A program made the translations under genes and the position numbers. This document shows positions 1 to 11,570 of a DNA stretch of 64,000 nt, one piece after another. Under the pieces are notes generated by a model that ran no database searches, was not told where the DNA came from, and saw only the letters and a list, made by a program, of their open reading frames with translations. How positions within the stretch are numbered: position 1 is the stretch's first letter; each line of letters starts with the position of its first letter. The stretch comes from Cladosporium sp. IMV 00045 (Eukaryota > Ascomycota > Dothideomycetes > Cladosporiales > Cladosporiaceae): assembly GCA_001931905.2 (NCBI GenBank), contig MSJI02000758.1, forward strand, positions 21,873-85,872. The letters run 5' to 3'.

Positions 1-35
<35 letters not shown>
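1..35. repeat. Poly-G homopolymer at window start
   Basis: Thirty-five consecutive G, then C and four more G. It abuts ordinary unique sequence. A run of this length at the very first base looks like a contig-end sequencing artefact (no-signal G calls in two-colour chemistry) rather than genomic DNA; that origin is inferred. Confidence 0.8.
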
Positions 36-719
36 CGGGGAATGTTGAAGCCAGAAAGCATACGGCGTCCATACATGTAACTAGCCAGGACATGTCGCAA
101 TTATTTCTAATGCCAGATCTTGAGTCACAAGCAGAAAAGAAGATGAACAAGATGAACAAAAATGACGGCATGAGAAGGAGAATTCCATGGTCGAAAGAAG
201 AAATGCCGTACAATTTTATTCCCAGCCAAGTCTCCTGCGTGTAGAGAAACTCTCATAATAAAACAATTCAATGAAAAGAGACGCCTTGCCAACGCCCTGA
301 TAAGAATATACTCGTGACACAAAAAACCCAGCCCGCACACATGTGGGTTGGGCATAGAGAAGCAACGCGCGATGCTGCTCGTTGACCGGAGTGGATCGAA
401 TGCCATCGAAGCAAATGCCTTGGCTCTCCCTCATCCTTGCCCTTCCCTTCCCTTCCCTTTCCATTCCATTCCTTTGACTCTGATGTAGTAAAGTAAAGTA
501 GAAAGAAGCCGGCGAAAAGGCAAACCGAATAATGCTATCCCAAACCCATCATAAAATCCAGCCCTAAGCAAACCTCGAATTCCTCCTCGCGGTCCACCTA
601 TACCAGAACTTGAGACAAGGCCACGCGCCCAGCGCACACGCGACGAGCGAAGCAAGCATCAAAAACCCCAGCCCAACAGCCGTCGACCACTTGACGGGGA
701 GCAAGCGCCTGCCCTTCAG
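36..719. other. 3' flank of the KTR gene, no gene seen
   Basis: Non-coding flank holding the presumed 3' UTR of the minus-strand mannosyltransferase. A pentanucleotide tract (CCTTC units passing into CATTC units) lies at about 440-472. No ORF here has recognisable protein features. Confidence 0.6.
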
Positions 720-2027
720 TCACTGCTCCTTCTCGTAGCCGTCGGGCTTGGGCATGCCGTTCTGCTCGAAGAAGCGCGCCGTGCAGCTGTACCCGTTCCA
801 GTCGAAGTTGTCCTTGGGGTTGCAGTGGCACTTGAGGTCGAGGCGGGTCTTCTCGCCCGTCGGGCAGTGGGTGAAGGGGACGTGGTAGTAGGCGATGTCG
901 TTGAAGAAGTGGATCTCCTCTTTCTTCAGCATGAGACCGGCCGCGATGGAGTGCACGGGGGCGTCGCCCCAGCGCTCGTAGAAGAAGCCGCCGTCGCGGT
1001 CCAGGTGGTTGAAGTAGTCGATGTAGGCGGGGCTGCGCAGCCAGTCCAGATTGCCGATCTCGAAGTTCGACCAGAAGTGGCAGTGGTTGTAGGACTCGCC
1101 GCCGTCGTCGCTGAGGAAGCCCATGCTGTTGCCCTCGACGATGTGCTCCGGGTGCTCTTTCATGAAGGACTTGACGCTGTTCCAGAGCGTGGGGATGGTC
1201 TCGACGTACTCGTAGAGGGAGAGCACGAAGGAGTACTTCTTCTTGTGGTCGCGCATGAATTTGAACGGGTCGTAGGCGATGTCGCAGAAGAGTTCGATGG
1301 AGGGCTCCACGCGCCAGTACCATTCGTAGTCGAGAAGGAGCGGGTGGCGGAAGAAGAAGCCGGACTCGTAACGGCACATGTGGCGGTAGGAGATCGAGTC
1401 GCCGTAGATGATCTTGCGCTCTTTCATGTCCTCGCGCGTCTTGCGCGCGCGTTCCTGGTCGATGAAGTCTGGGAAGCCCCAGTGATCGCTCTCGATCTTG
1501 CCGTATTTTGTGTTGCCGGAGGTCAATGCCGAGGTGACCTTCTTGAAAGTGTCGTCGAATTCGGCGTCGTTGAGGAAGACCCAGTCGTAGCCGTACGCAC
1601 GGTTGAAGCGGTCCTCAACCTGGCGGATCGAACGAGCGATCTCCCAGACGTCGCTGTTGCGCGCGAGGGTGACGAAGGTCGCGTTCATACGCTCGCCAGG
1701 CGCCTGGCCGGCAAGCTTGGGTTGTTCGCTCGAAGGGTGAGGATTGGGCGAAGTGCCAGAATCCGCAGAAGCTTGTGGTACTTTGGAACCCTCTCCCACC
1801 GGAGACGGATGCTGGTCTGCCGGTGCTGCTGCTGGCGCCTCTTTTTCTCCCGTGCTGCCTGCGACTGGAGCTTGGGGATCGGTATGGGACCAGCCCTGTC
1901 CCTTGAACATGTTCTTTGCAGTTTCATAATCCGGGACTTGTTGTGAAGAGGAGGAAATGAAGAAGATGACGATCAAAGCCACAAAGGCAAAGACGATATA
2001 GCGCAGGTAGCGCGTGGACCCGGCCAT
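720..2027 (-). CDS. KRE2/KTR-family alpha-1,2-mannosyltransferase
   Basis: Single-exon gene, 435 aa. A type II Golgi membrane protein of glycosyltransferase family 15, which transfers mannose from GDP-mannose in alpha-1,2 linkage to O- and N-glycans of cell-wall proteins. Seen: a short cytosolic N-terminus, one hydrophobic anchor at about residues 10-26, a Pro/Ser/Ala-rich stem to about 112, then the catalytic domain. The family blocks YRHMCRY (214-220), WYWRVEP (236-242) and HFWSNFE are present; E323 in the last block matches the proposed nucleophile region of yeast Kre2. Length fits the family (about 390-440 aa). The start is the only ATG that places the anchor at the N-terminus. It is divergent from PAT1. 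Which KTR paralogue it is cannot be told by eye. Confidence 0.93.
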   Translation of the reverse strand: MAGSTRYLRYIVFAFVALIVIFFISSSSQQVPDYETAKNMFKGQGWSHTDPQAPVAGSTGEKEAPAAAPADQHPSPVGEGSKVPQASADSGTSPNPHPSSEQPKLAGQAPGERMNATFVTLARNSDVWEIARSIRQVEDRFNRAYGYDWVFLNDAEFDDTFKKVTSALTSGNTKYGKIESDHWGFPDFIDQERARKTREDMKERKIIYGDSISYRHMCRYESGFFFRHPLLLDYEWYWRVEPSIELFCDIAYDPFKFMRDHKKKYSFVLSLYEYVETIPTLWNSVKSFMKEHPEHIVEGNSMGFLSDDGGESYNHCHFWSNFEIGNLDWLRSPAYIDYFNHLDRDGGFFYERWGDAPVHSIAAGLMLKKEEIHFFNDIAYYHVPFTHCPTGEKTRLDLKCHCNPKDNFDWNGYSCTARFFEQNGMPKPDGYEKEQ

Positions 2028-3133
2028 GATTGTTGTGCGCAGTGTTTTAATCTCGGTGCCGCTTTTTTCGGCGCACAGAAGCGCTTGGTGATCAAGAGAT
2101 GCGCGCTCCCTCTTTCCGTTCGGTCAATGAAGTTGCTCGCGTGTCGTTGCGCAGTGAGCGGCTTCCTTGGCCAGGGTATGTGTGGGGAGGGAGTGAGGGT
2201 TGGCTGGAGGGTGGCGGTTCTTGTTGTTGTGATGGGTGGAAGTCGATGATGCAAGTGATCAAAAGAGCGACGGGTAAAGAAGAGGAAAGAGACAATGGGT
2301 GAGACGGAGGATGATCAGGTGTAGTGGGAAGGGGAGGTGAGATTGGAGTGGCACGCTGGCGCTTCGTGTTCTCACGCAACCCCAGGGCGAGGCCAAGTAC
2401 GCGCGGTTGGCGGAGGCTCGGAGCCAGCGCGCAAGGGGGCAAAAGCAGAGGAACATCATGCAACTCCGAGAAGGCCTCGTATTTGACTATTCTATTTATT
2501 GCTTTGATTGATTGAGAGTATAAAGTTCGATCAAATTCATGGAAAACAAGCAGAGCTACGATGTTAGTGTTGGCTCGTCAATTGTTCGGCCTTCTGCCTG
2601 TTGTCGTCTTGTCACACTAGAGACTTTGATGCGTCTTTCTGTTATTTCATGTCTGCGTAATGTATGTCCGGTCATCCGTCAAACTCAGGTACCTTACATG
2701 TATCTCTGCGTGGCGGCTTTAATCAAATTGCTTGTGCTGTACTCCCCAAATCACGAGATTATCGGTACTCGATGGCTTGACGCCTCGCTTGCACTAGACG
2801 CTAGATATGTTCATGTCATGAATTACTTCCAAATCCAACTTCTTCCTCGTTTTGTTGCACGAGTGTGGCATGGAAACGTCGAGTCTCGACCACTTCAAGT
2901 TTACACATCATCGTCATCATCTCGCCCGCCTTACAGACATCGCTCAAGCTTCCCCCGTGAGTTTGGCCGACCACCAGCGAAGCGGGCTGCGGAGGCTCAC
3001 CACTCTACTGCTGCTATCAATCCCGCCCCGTCACAGCTTCACACTACAGCAGCCCACCCATCGACATCACTTACCAATAGCACTATCGCTTGGCACCACC
3101 ACCACTCCCCTTCCCCCGGCATCACCGCCGACA
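2028..3133. other. Divergent promoter region KTR / PAT1
   Basis: About 1.1 kb between two divergent start codons. The open frame upstream of PAT1 (from 2852) runs in frame into the gene but lacks the conserved PAT1 N-terminus, so it is taken as 5' leader. No other gene is seen. Confidence 0.6.
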
Positions 3134-5674
3134 ATGTCCTTCTTCGGATTCGAGACCACCCTGCCGCGCGACCAGAAGGGTTCGCGTGGTGTTTTCGAGC
3201 AACATGATCCCTTCGCCGGCTTGGGCGGCGCCGCCGATGCCGATGACGCGCTCGACTTCAACGACACCTACGATGGCCTTGGAGACCAGCTGAACGAGGA
3301 GGGAGACACTTTCAACGATGACACCTTCGGCTCCGGCATGCCTGCCACCCGCCAGGCCGGCAGGGACTTCGACTTCGCCGGCGAGACCGCAAAGATCCGC
3401 GACACCCTCTTGGAGGAGCAGACCTTGCACCATGCCCGCATGCCCATGCAGCAGGCTGTTCAGCAGAAGCCGAAGCGCACTGGCTACGAAGCCTACAAGC
3501 AGCCGGACTATCTTCCCAAGCTCGAGGCCGATGCTTCCATCTGGGGCACCTCGGTGACTAAGAAGACCACGCCGCAAGCTCAGGCCCAGCAGCAGTACCA
3601 AAGGCCCGAGGTGTCTGGTGCGGCCGCGCGCAAGATGATGACTCTGGAGGAGGTTGAGGCTATGATGCGATCGCAGGCACAACCCGCTCAGGCCACGCCG
3701 CCTGTCCAGGACATGGAGTCGCAGAGTCAAGGCTTGAGGGCTATGCTGGGAGTCGGTGGACCTCCGCCGGGTCTGTCACCGCAGCCTATGCAGCAACAGC
3801 AGCGCGGCCCTCCTGGATTCCAAGGCCCGCCTCCGCAACAACAAGGTCCCTCCCCAGGCCCTTATCCTGGTGCTGAACAGAACCTCCGTGCTCCCCAGAT
3901 CCTGCAAAGGCAGCAATCGCCTCTGCAACATCAGCAGCAGCAGCAGCCGCCTCCGGGCTTCATGCAAGGCCCGTCTCCTCCACAGCCAATGGCTTTCCAG
4001 CAGCCTCCTCCACCTCAGGGTCCCATGGGTGCGCCGCCGGTTCAGCCTCCTCGTGGAGCTGCACACGCAAGAGATCCCTCCTACTCCGGCCCTCCGATCA
4101 CTCAAGCGCAGCAGATGATGCAAATGAGCTCCCAGGACCGCGAAACTTACCTGGCTGAAGAAGCCAAGCGGGCAAAGCGTAACCACAAGATTTTCCTGCT
4201 TAGCAAGAACAATGGCTTGATGACCCCTCAAGACAAGAACTTCATCACCCGCATCCAGCTTCAGCAATTGCTCACTGCTACCGGTGGCATTGACAATGAC
4301 CCTGGTAGCGAGGACCAGCTGGCCGAGGATTTCTACTACCAGGTCTACGCTCAAATCCGTGGACCCCCCAGGAGCGGACCTGGCCAGCCGCTCAACCAGT
4401 TCGCGCAAACATACTTGTTCCAGACGGGTAGCCGATACGGGTATGGTCGTAGCAGACACCACCCGAGAGGTGGCGACAACCACGTCCAGCGTATGGAACA
4501 GCAAGTTGCTCGCGCTGTCGAGGCCGCCAAGGCACGCCCGAAGAACAAGTCGCTCGTCATGGAGGGTTCGTTGGGCAAGATCGCGTTTTCTAACAGCAAG
4601 ACGCCGAGGCCTTTGCTCAACATCAAGCGTGTCGATAGCGAGACAAAGCCTCGCAAGCCGGTATCAATCGCTGACCGCAAGGAAACTCTGAGGAGCATTG
4701 AGAGAGTGTACAGCACATTGATGCAGACCGAAGATCACGAGCGTAGACTGCCTCCCCCGCCGAACGAGGACAGTCCTCCTGAGGTCATTGAAGGTCACAT
4801 GAAATGGAGAAGCGACATGGCAGAACTGAACCAGCAGCTTTGGGCTGCATTGAAGGTCATGGAGCCCATCCAACCCAAGTAAGTTTCGAGAGAGATGATC
4901 GAGACGTCAAGATCCTCACTAACACTTCACAGCCACTCTGCCCCTCATCCCTTCATCCAGATCCTCTCCCACAGTAAGGGCAAGAAAGCCATTCCCCGCG
5001 TCTTCCGCCATCTCGACGACCAACAGCGCCTCACCATGCTCACCCTAGTGATCATCCACCTGGACGTCCTCGACGTCGTGCGCGACGCCTACCCCCCTGC
5101 AGACAACACGCCCATCCCCGCGCGCGTCAAGGAAGAAGTCGAGCTCTTCGCGCAGGCCGTCATGCCCCCGCTCTTCAGCTACGTCAACGAAGCGCCCCTC
5201 AACATCATCATCGGCCTGCTCGGGCTGGTCCTCGACCGCGTCAACATCCTCGCCGCCGTGCGCACCAAGACCGGCGTCTCCGTGCTGACCATGCTGATCT
5301 CGCGCGCCGAGCTCGTCAAGCAATCCCTCACCACCGCCGCGCAGCCCACGCCCGAGCAGCACGAGGACGTCACGCAGTGGACCGAACTCTACGGCCGTCT
5401 CTTCGACACCGTCGAGCCCTTGCTCCCCTACATCTTCCCCACCGACACCAGCGTCGCCGCCGCGGACGACGTGTACGTCTGGCAGTTCCTCGCCGCCATG
5501 GGTGTTGGCGCTTCCCCGGATCAGCAGCAGAGACTCGTCATTGGCGTCAAGGAGCGCGTTATGGAGACTGTGGCTGTCAGCAAGGGGTTGCCGGAGGATA
5601 TGAACAGGAAGAGGCTGGGGGATGTCAATTTGTTTATGAGAGCTATTGGGTTGGATGTTGAATTGCTCGGTTGA
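3134..5674 (+). CDS. PAT1: Decapping activator / topoisomerase II-associated PAT1
   Basis: Two exons, 3134-4878 and 4933-5674, joined by a 54-nt intron (GTAAGT ... CAG); 828 aa. Pat1 bridges deadenylated mRNA, the Lsm1-7 ring and Dhh1/Dcp2 in P-bodies, promoting decapping and repressing translation. Seen: the N-terminal block starting MSFFGFETTLP with an acidic segment that matches fungal Pat1, a long Pro/Gln-rich disordered middle (about residues 190-420), then a conserved helical C-terminal region split by the intron. The start at 3134 is chosen because the conserved N-terminus begins there; 94 further in-frame codons upstream look like leader. The splice keeps the frame (AA|C = Asn, followed by HSAPHPF). 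Converges on the macro-domain gene. Confidence 0.92.
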
Positions 5675-6268
5675 GCGGGGTGATGGATGGGGATTCTGGA
5701 GGTCTGGGATGGATGTATGCATGTTCAACGACGTAAAGAGGACATGGGGAGTTCGTTTCGCGGAAGGCAAAGGCGAGGCTTGATGAACATTGCTCGGGCC
5801 CGCGATGAAGGATGGGATTGAGTTGATAAAACGGTCTCTCTGATGAAAAGGGACGGAGACGCTTTGATTTTTACCGGCCTGTCTTTTCCTCTTGTAGATT
5901 TGTTCTGTTTGGTTTTTGTTGAAAAAAGCGATTCAATGAATTTTAAATTTTCTCATGTTCTCTATTTTGCGGAGGTGACATGTTGATGTATCTTTGGTTC
6001 GAACGATCTTGGTGCTTTGTGCAAGGACTCTGTGCGTTTTGATGTCGTTTGATACCTTGCTCACCTCAGATAAGGTGCTTACTACATTAAAACCAAAGAC
6101 GGATGAAGTTAGACCCTCGCTTCACTCGATCGCAGACGTAACGCATTATACATTCATTCATCAGAAACTTGCATCGATCAACGACACACAGCTGGTCTTC
6201 TCGCACGCGACTCCCCCCTGCCCGTTCCATGTCAACAAGCCCCAAAAACTCACCAAAAACCACCCAGC
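5675..6268. other. Convergent intergenic region PAT1 / POA1-like
   Basis: AT-rich 3' flanks of two convergent genes; about 5910-5960 is A/T-rich, consistent with a polyadenylation region. No supported gene. Confidence 0.6.
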
Positions 6269-7125
6269 TCAATCCAAAGAACAAACCACCACCTCCCTCA
6301 CTCCCCCCTCCCTCCCCACTTCCACCCCCTCAACAACCCCCCTCGTCTCCTCCCACGGCACCCCAAACAGCCCCGAATTAATCTTACACATCCTCACCTC
6401 CCCAACCCCTCCCAACTCGCCCACCTGCCTAACCAAATCCGCCACAGCGCCCCTAGTAGCATCAAAATCTCCCCCATCCCATCCTTCCTCCTCCCCACAT
6501 TCTCGCTCGTGAACAGGCATCCGATCCAATGCCCGGCCTCCCTTTCGGAATTTGACGCGGAGGAAGTCTGCGGTGGGATCAGGAGGGCTGTGCCGAGGAG
6601 GGAGCGAGGGTGGGTTTTGTGGGATTTGCAGTGGGTTTCGTAGAGGGTGAAGGCGGTGGGGTAGTTTTTGCGGAATTGTAAGGCGATGCCGGCGCCCCAT
6701 GTGCCGAGGCAGTTGGTGGAGTGGAGGAGGAGGGTGGAGGGGGGGGAGGAGAAGAGGGAGGTGCGTTGGTGGATGAGGCGGAGGGTGGTGCTGGGGAGGG
6801 GGTTGGTGGTGGGAGAGGGGGAGTTGGTTGTGGATGCGTTTGGGTTTTGGTTTGGGTTTGGATTCGATGGGTTGGGTAATGAGGAAGGCTCGGTTGGTCT
6901 GGTAGTGGATGGTTTTCGTTTTGGATGTGACGAGGGGGAGAGTGAGTGTGCGGGTTTAGAGGAGGATTCTGATGTTTTATCTTGTGTTCGGGGATTTCCT
7001 TGGGGTTTGGTTATGAATTCTGGGTTTCTTGATTTTATTTGGATCAGAGGATCGTCGTTCAATCGACGACGCTTATTTGGCTGTGGCCAGGCATCGTGTA
7101 GCGTACGCTGTTGTTTGGTGGACAT
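6269..7125 (-). CDS. POA1-like macro-domain ADP-ribose-1''-phosphate phosphatase, frame-broken
   Basis: Macro-domain protein resembling yeast Poa1, which dephosphorylates ADP-ribose-1''-phosphate from tRNA splicing. The first 221 codons (7125-6463) hold a basic, low-complexity N-terminus and the macro core with GTWGAGIA and the HWIGCLFTSE strand. After EIL the homology jumps to the -1/+2 neighbouring frame, which carries GEVRMCKINSGLFGVPWE up to the stop at 6269. One base is missing between 6462 and 6463; there is no room for an intron. The result is either a true single-base deletion (pseudogene) or an assembly error. The start MSTKQQRTL is preferred over an upstream ATG because it begins the motif-like N-terminus. 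Divergent from RIP1. Confidence 0.75.
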
Positions 7126-7488
7126 TGTTGTTGTGGTGAGTGAGTGGTGTTTAGCTGCAAGTGGTGTGAAGTCACTGAGTATCCTTCTTTGAGCACTTTT
7201 GACGATCATATCATCATTCACTTCATCATTAAGAGATGTAGTCGTGTCTACGACTTTATTCAGATGATGAAGGTCGTAAGTAATAGGTAGTGATGTTGCA
7301 CGGGACTAGACTGGCTGGTGGCAACGGCCAATCACGGCGGCTACTTCCCGCTTACTGGAAGCTGCCGCCAAGGCCGGTCCCGAGCGGGAGGAAAGAGCAA
7401 AGCGTCAACGAACCTCCCTTGCAACCAAGAGAGCGAGAGAGCGCCATCGTCGACACAGCACCCATTGACGCCCACCCCCAGTTCCGCC
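7126..7488. other. Divergent promoter region POA1-like / RIP1
   Basis: Shared 5' region of the macro-domain gene (minus) and RIP1 (plus). It holds a CCAAT box listed separately. No gene seen. Confidence 0.6.
7328..7334 (+). promoter_or_regulatory. CCAAT box upstream of RIP1
   Basis: CCAATCA lies about 155 nt upstream of the RIP1 start codon. CCAAT is the core site of the fungal HAP/CBC complex, which commonly controls respiratory genes, so a role in RIP1 expression is plausible. A five-base core occurs often by chance and binding is only inferred. Confidence 0.35.
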
Positions 7489-8321
7489 ATGTCCCTCTCT
7501 ACTCGCCTCTCTACCGCCGTCGGCCGCCAGGCTGCGCGCCAGACTCTCCCCACCGCCCGCGCCGCGCCTCTCACCGTCCAGCAGCAGCAGAAGCGCACCC
7601 TCGCCGACGCCTCTACCTCCCACGCCGAGTTCAACTCGCCTTTCACCCGCGGCACCAGCGGCAAGAAGGACACCACCGTCATTCCCAGCTTCAAGAAGTA
7701 CCGCTCCGGCAATGAGACCAACAACAAGGTCTTCCAGTACTTCATGGTCGGCGCTTTCGGTGGTTTGAGCGCACTGGGTGCGAAGAACACTGTCCAGGGT
7801 AGGTTTACACGATGGACACTGGCAATCCCGCGATTGGAAGAGCATTGCGCATAGCAGTGGATGGAAATTGACAGCATTGATATACTGACAATCCCCCAGA
7901 CTTCCTGGTCAACATGTCCGCCTCCGCCGACGTCCTCGCCCAGGCCAAGGTCGAGGTCGACCTCGCCTCCATCCCCGAAGGCAAGAACGTGATCATCAAG
8001 TGGCGCGGCAAGCCCGTCTTCATCCGCCACCGTACTGCCGACGAGATCAAGGAGGCTGAGGAGACCAAGTGGGAGGCCCTCCGCGACCCGCAGGCCGACA
8101 GCGAGCGCGTCAAGAAGCCCGAGTGGCTCATCATGCTGGGCGTCTGCACGCACTTGGGTTGTGTGCCCATCGGCGAGGCCGGTGACTTCGGCGGTTGGTT
8201 CTGCCCCTGCCACGGTAGCCATTACGACATTTCCGGCCGCATCAGGAAGGGCCCCGCGCCTCTCAACCTCGAGGTGCCCGAGTACGACTTCCCCGAGGGC
8301 ACCGCTCTTGTCATCGGTTAA
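7489..8321 (+). CDS. RIP1: Rieske iron-sulfur subunit of cytochrome bc1
   Basis: Two exons, 7489-7798 and 7900-8321, with a 101-nt intron containing a CTGAC branch-like site; 243 aa. This is the [2Fe-2S] subunit of respiratory complex III in the inner mitochondrial membrane, moving electrons from ubiquinol to cytochrome c1. Seen: an Arg/Ala-rich presequence of about 35 residues, a conserved tether and single membrane helix (about 80-105), and the two Rieske boxes CTHLGC (C186, H188, C191) and CPCHGS (C205, C207, H208), complete for cluster ligation and the disulfide. The intron splits Asp104 (G|AC). Length is normal. Convergent with BCP1. Confidence 0.97.
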
Positions 8322-8643
8322 GCGAGCGGGTTTTTCATTTGTTTCTATATATACGAGGGTGGAGGATGTGTTGGAGAGTAGGATTTAGAGGATGAAAAAA
8401 GAGGGAGGATGGGGAATGCTGTGTCTCTGCCACGGCAGAGTGCACGGTACATTGTACAGTTACACCTTTTTACTAGCGTTTCTGATAAACTTGAACTGTA
8501 CCTGTATCGTCAAGTCTCATACAAAGCAGCTTTAATCTCGCTTGAAAGGTCTACTTGGTTGTTCAACTGAGCGGGCATGGATATTTTGGTCATCATGACT
8601 TTCATTCATGTATCATTCATAAACCGCCTGTCTCTCCCCATCT
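8322..8643. other. Convergent intergenic region RIP1 / BCP1
   Basis: 3' flanks of two convergent genes. No gene or RNA seen. Confidence 0.6.
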
Positions 8644-9609
8644 CTAACCGCTCAAGTACTCCTCAACCGCCTTGACAGCTTCCCCAAACTTGCCAGCCTC
8701 AATCAGAATAGCATTACCCTGCGGTCTAATACCCAATTCCTGGAACGCCCTCTTCGAATCACTCGCACCATCAGCGCCCACCAGGTTATAATCAAACCCA
8801 GCATGGCCCAGAGCATGCTTCTGCCACACCTCATCCTCCGGGTGGAAGTAGAAGACCTCAGCCTTAGCAGCGCCGGCCTTCGACTTCTTCGACGGCGGGT
8901 TGTCCTCCGCGTCCAGCTTCGACGCCACTTCCGTGTAGCACTTGGAAATGATCAGGTAGTGCGTGAACTCGTAGGGCTCCTTCTGCGCGACGGCCTCGGC
9001 CAGCTCCTCGCGCAGTAGCGTGTACAGCGGCGGCACGATCTGGTGCGGCATGTTGATGAAGCGCTCGCAGAGCACGAGGCCGACTTGCGCGCCGCTCTCC
9101 GGCGCGAGGAGGCTTTGCAGCGCGCCGATGGAGGGTTCCGCAGCCGCTTTGCTGGCCAGGTAGGAGGTCAGCTGCTTCATGACGTTCGTTTGGCGGTGTT
9201 CGTGCATGTTGAGGACGGTGAGGAAGGCGAATGGGTCGCTTTCTTCGCCTTCCGTTTTCACGGTCGAGCCGAGAGCTGGTTGGGAGAGGATTAGGTCGGT
9301 GAGTTCGGAGAGGTCGAAGAGTTGGTTGTCCACGTCGAAGAGTTGCTTGAGGAGGTTCTTGAGGCCGTGGAAGTCGATGGCGGAGGAGGGCGAGAACCAT
9401 TCGAAGTCGACGTTGATGATGGATGCGTTCTGTTTAGGGAGAGTATTAGTTGGTGTTTCTGGTGATGCGGAGTTTCTTTTCTTGTTTTGTTCTTTCATTC
9501 TTTTTCTTGTTTATTTTCCGTTGTGATTTTTACTTACATCGTCGCTCTCTTCGCCGTCGACGTCCATCTCGCCGGCCTTGTCTTCCGTGGTAGACTTGCG
9601 CTTGCCCAT
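8644..9609 (-). CDS. BCP1: BCP1 (BCCIP family) nuclear export / ribosomal protein chaperone
   Basis: Two exons, 9609-9538 and 9429-8644, with a 108-nt intron (GTAAGT ... ACAG); 285 aa, matching yeast Bcp1 (about 283). Bcp1/BCCIP proteins chaperone uL14 (Rpl23) and support 60S assembly and nuclear export. Seen: a short basic-acidic first exon (MGKRKSTTEDK ...), the family block NVDFEWFSP near the start of exon 2, FINMPHQIVPPLY in the middle and a positively charged linker (PPSKKSK) before the C-terminal domain. The intron is phase 0. Divergent from GUA1. Confidence 0.92.
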
Positions 9610-9929
9610 GGTCGTGGTGGAGGTTCGTTTGTAGTGTCCGAGAGTTACTGTTTGGAGTATATTCTTTTGCACCTCTTCGGTTTTATAATTATCTTGAGGT
9701 TTAGCAATTTTTGAAGTTGATAGTATTCCTGGTAGTGCAAGTCCTTCTACTTCGAACCCTGGAATGTGGAGGGTTTGCGCTAGAGTCGCAATCGATAAGA
9801 AAAAATGTGACGCTACCCGTTTTCTCTCAAAGCGAAGACTGACTGCCCGCCTCCGACTGCTCGCCTTTCGAGATGTAGACTCACAACGAATCGCTCCTTG
9901 GGGCTCTCAATCTATTACCTTCACACACA
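9610..9929. other. Divergent promoter region BCP1 / GUA1
   Basis: 320 nt shared by two divergent growth-related genes (60S biogenesis and GMP synthesis). No clear regulatory site was identified by eye. Confidence 0.55.
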
Positions 9930-11570
9930 ATGTCTTCCACTCCCAATGGCGAGGCCAATGGCGCTGCGCCGCCTCCTCACACCCTCTTCGACACCATCCT
10001 GGTGCTCGACTTCGGCTCTCAGTACACCCACTTGATCACCCGCCGCCTGCGTGAGATCAATGTCTACTCTGAGATGCTTCCCTGCACTCAGAAGATCTCT
10101 GAGCTGAGCTGGAAGCCCAAGGGTGTCATCCTTTCTGGCGGTCCCTACAGCGTCTACGCCGACGACGCTCCCCACGTCGACCCCGCCGTCTTCGAGTTGG
10201 GCGTCCCAATTCTCGGTATTTGCTACGGTCTGCAGGAGATCGCGTGGACTCACGGCAAGGCTGTCGCCGCTGGTGAGAAGAGAGAGTATGGTCGCGCTCA
10301 GCTCGAGCTCGAGGCGCACACTTCCATGGAGCCGCACGTGGATGAGCTCTTCAAGGGCCTGGGCAACGACTTCGAGGTCTGGATGTCTCACGGAGACAAG
10401 CTGTCCAAGATCCCCGAGCAGTTCGTCACCATCGCTAAGACCGCCAACGCTCCCTTCGCTGGTATCGCCCACACCCAGAAGCCTTACTACGGCATTCAGT
10501 TCCACCCCGAGGTGACTCACACGCCCAAGGGCACCATTCTGATCAAGAACTTTGCGGTCAACATTTGCAAGGCTGGCGCCAACTGGACTATGGAGGCTTT
10601 CGTGGACAAGGAGATTGAGAGGATCAGGGCTCTTGTTGGAGACAAGGGTCAGGTCATTGGTGCTGTCAGCGGTGGTGTTGACTCCACCGTTGCGGCTAAG
10701 CTTATGAAGGAGGCCATTGGCGACCGTTTCCACGCCGTGCTGGTCGACAACGGTGTTCTCCGTGGTGGCGAGGCGAAGCAGGTCCACAAGACTCTGACTG
10801 AGGGCCTTGGTATCCAGCTTCACGTCGTGGACGCCAGCGAGCGTTTCCTCAGCCTGCTTGACGGAGTTTCCGACCCCGAGAAGAAGCGCAAGATCATCGG
10901 CAACACTTTCATCGACTGCTTCCAGGAGAAGGCCAACGAGCTCTCGGCCAAGGCTCACAACACTCCTCAGCAGGGTGAGATCGAGTGGTTCCTTCAGGGC
11001 ACTCTCTACCCCGACGTGATCGAGTCTATCTCCTTCAAGGGCCCCAGCGCTACCATCAAGACACACCACAACGTCGGTGGTCTGCCCGAGAAGATGCACC
11101 TCAAGCTCATTGAGCCTCTCCGTGAGCTGTTTAAGGATGAAGTCCGCGCAATGGGCACCAACCTCGGCATCCCCCACGACCTCGTCTGGCGCCACCCCTT
11201 CCCTGGTCCCGGTATTGCCATCCGCATCATCGGCGCCGTCACCCCCGAGAAGGTCCGCATCGTGCAGGAGGCCGACGCGATTTTCATCTCTGAGATCCGC
11301 GCCGCCGGCCTCTACGGCCAGATCGCGCAGGCCTTCGCTGCGCTCATGGAGGGCAAGGCCGTCGGTGTCGTCGGCGACCAGAGGCTTCACGGCCACATCG
11401 TCGCACTCAGAGCGGTGTCTACGTCTGACTTCATGACCGCCGACTCGTTCGTTTTCGACGGCGAGTGGCTGAAGAGGGTTGTCAACAGGATCGGCAACGA
11501 GGTCCAGGGTGTCGCACGTGTGGTTTACGAGGTCAGCAGCAAGCCGCCTGCGACCATTGAGTTCGAGTAA
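9930..11570 (+). CDS. GUA1: GMP synthase (glutamine-hydrolysing)
   Basis: Intronless, 546 aa. It converts XMP to GMP with ATP and glutamine in de novo guanine nucleotide synthesis in the cytosol. Seen: a class I glutamine amidotransferase domain with nucleophile C98 in GICYG and H192/E194 in FHPEV; an ATP pyrophosphatase domain with the PP-loop SGGVDS at 247-252; and the dimerisation C-terminus ending in PPATIEFE. All catalytic residues are intact and length is normal (about 525-545). The start ATG follows ACACACA and gives a short Ala/Pro-rich N-terminal extension typical of filamentous fungi. Confidence 0.98.
   Translation: MSSTPNGEANGAAPPPHTLFDTILVLDFGSQYTHLITRRLREINVYSEMLPCTQKISELSWKPKGVILSGGPYSVYADDAPHVDPAVFELGVPILGICYGLQEIAWTHGKAVAAGEKREYGRAQLELEAHTSMEPHVDELFKGLGNDFEVWMSHGDKLSKIPEQFVTIAKTANAPFAGIAHTQKPYYGIQFHPEVTHTPKGTILIKNFAVNICKAGANWTMEAFVDKEIERIRALVGDKGQVIGAVSGGVDSTVAAKLMKEAIGDRFHAVLVDNGVLRGGEAKQVHKTLTEGLGIQLHVVDASERFLSLLDGVSDPEKKRKIIGNTFIDCFQEKANELSAKAHNTPQQGEIEWFLQGTLYPDVIESISFKGPSATIKTHHNVGGLPEKMHLKLIEPLRELFKDEVRAMGTNLGIPHDLVWRHPFPGPGIAIRIIGAVTPEKVRIVQEADAIFISEIRAAGLYGQIAQAFAALMEGKAVGVVGDQRLHGHIVALRAVSTSDFMTADSFVFDGEWLKRVVNRIGNEVQGVARVVYEVSSKPPATIEFE

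Noticed and set aside
825..1946. 373-codon plus-strand ORF
   Set aside because: Antisense shadow of the mannosyltransferase; its composition (Val/Glu/Asp-rich) mirrors the GC-biased opposite strand and shows no domains.
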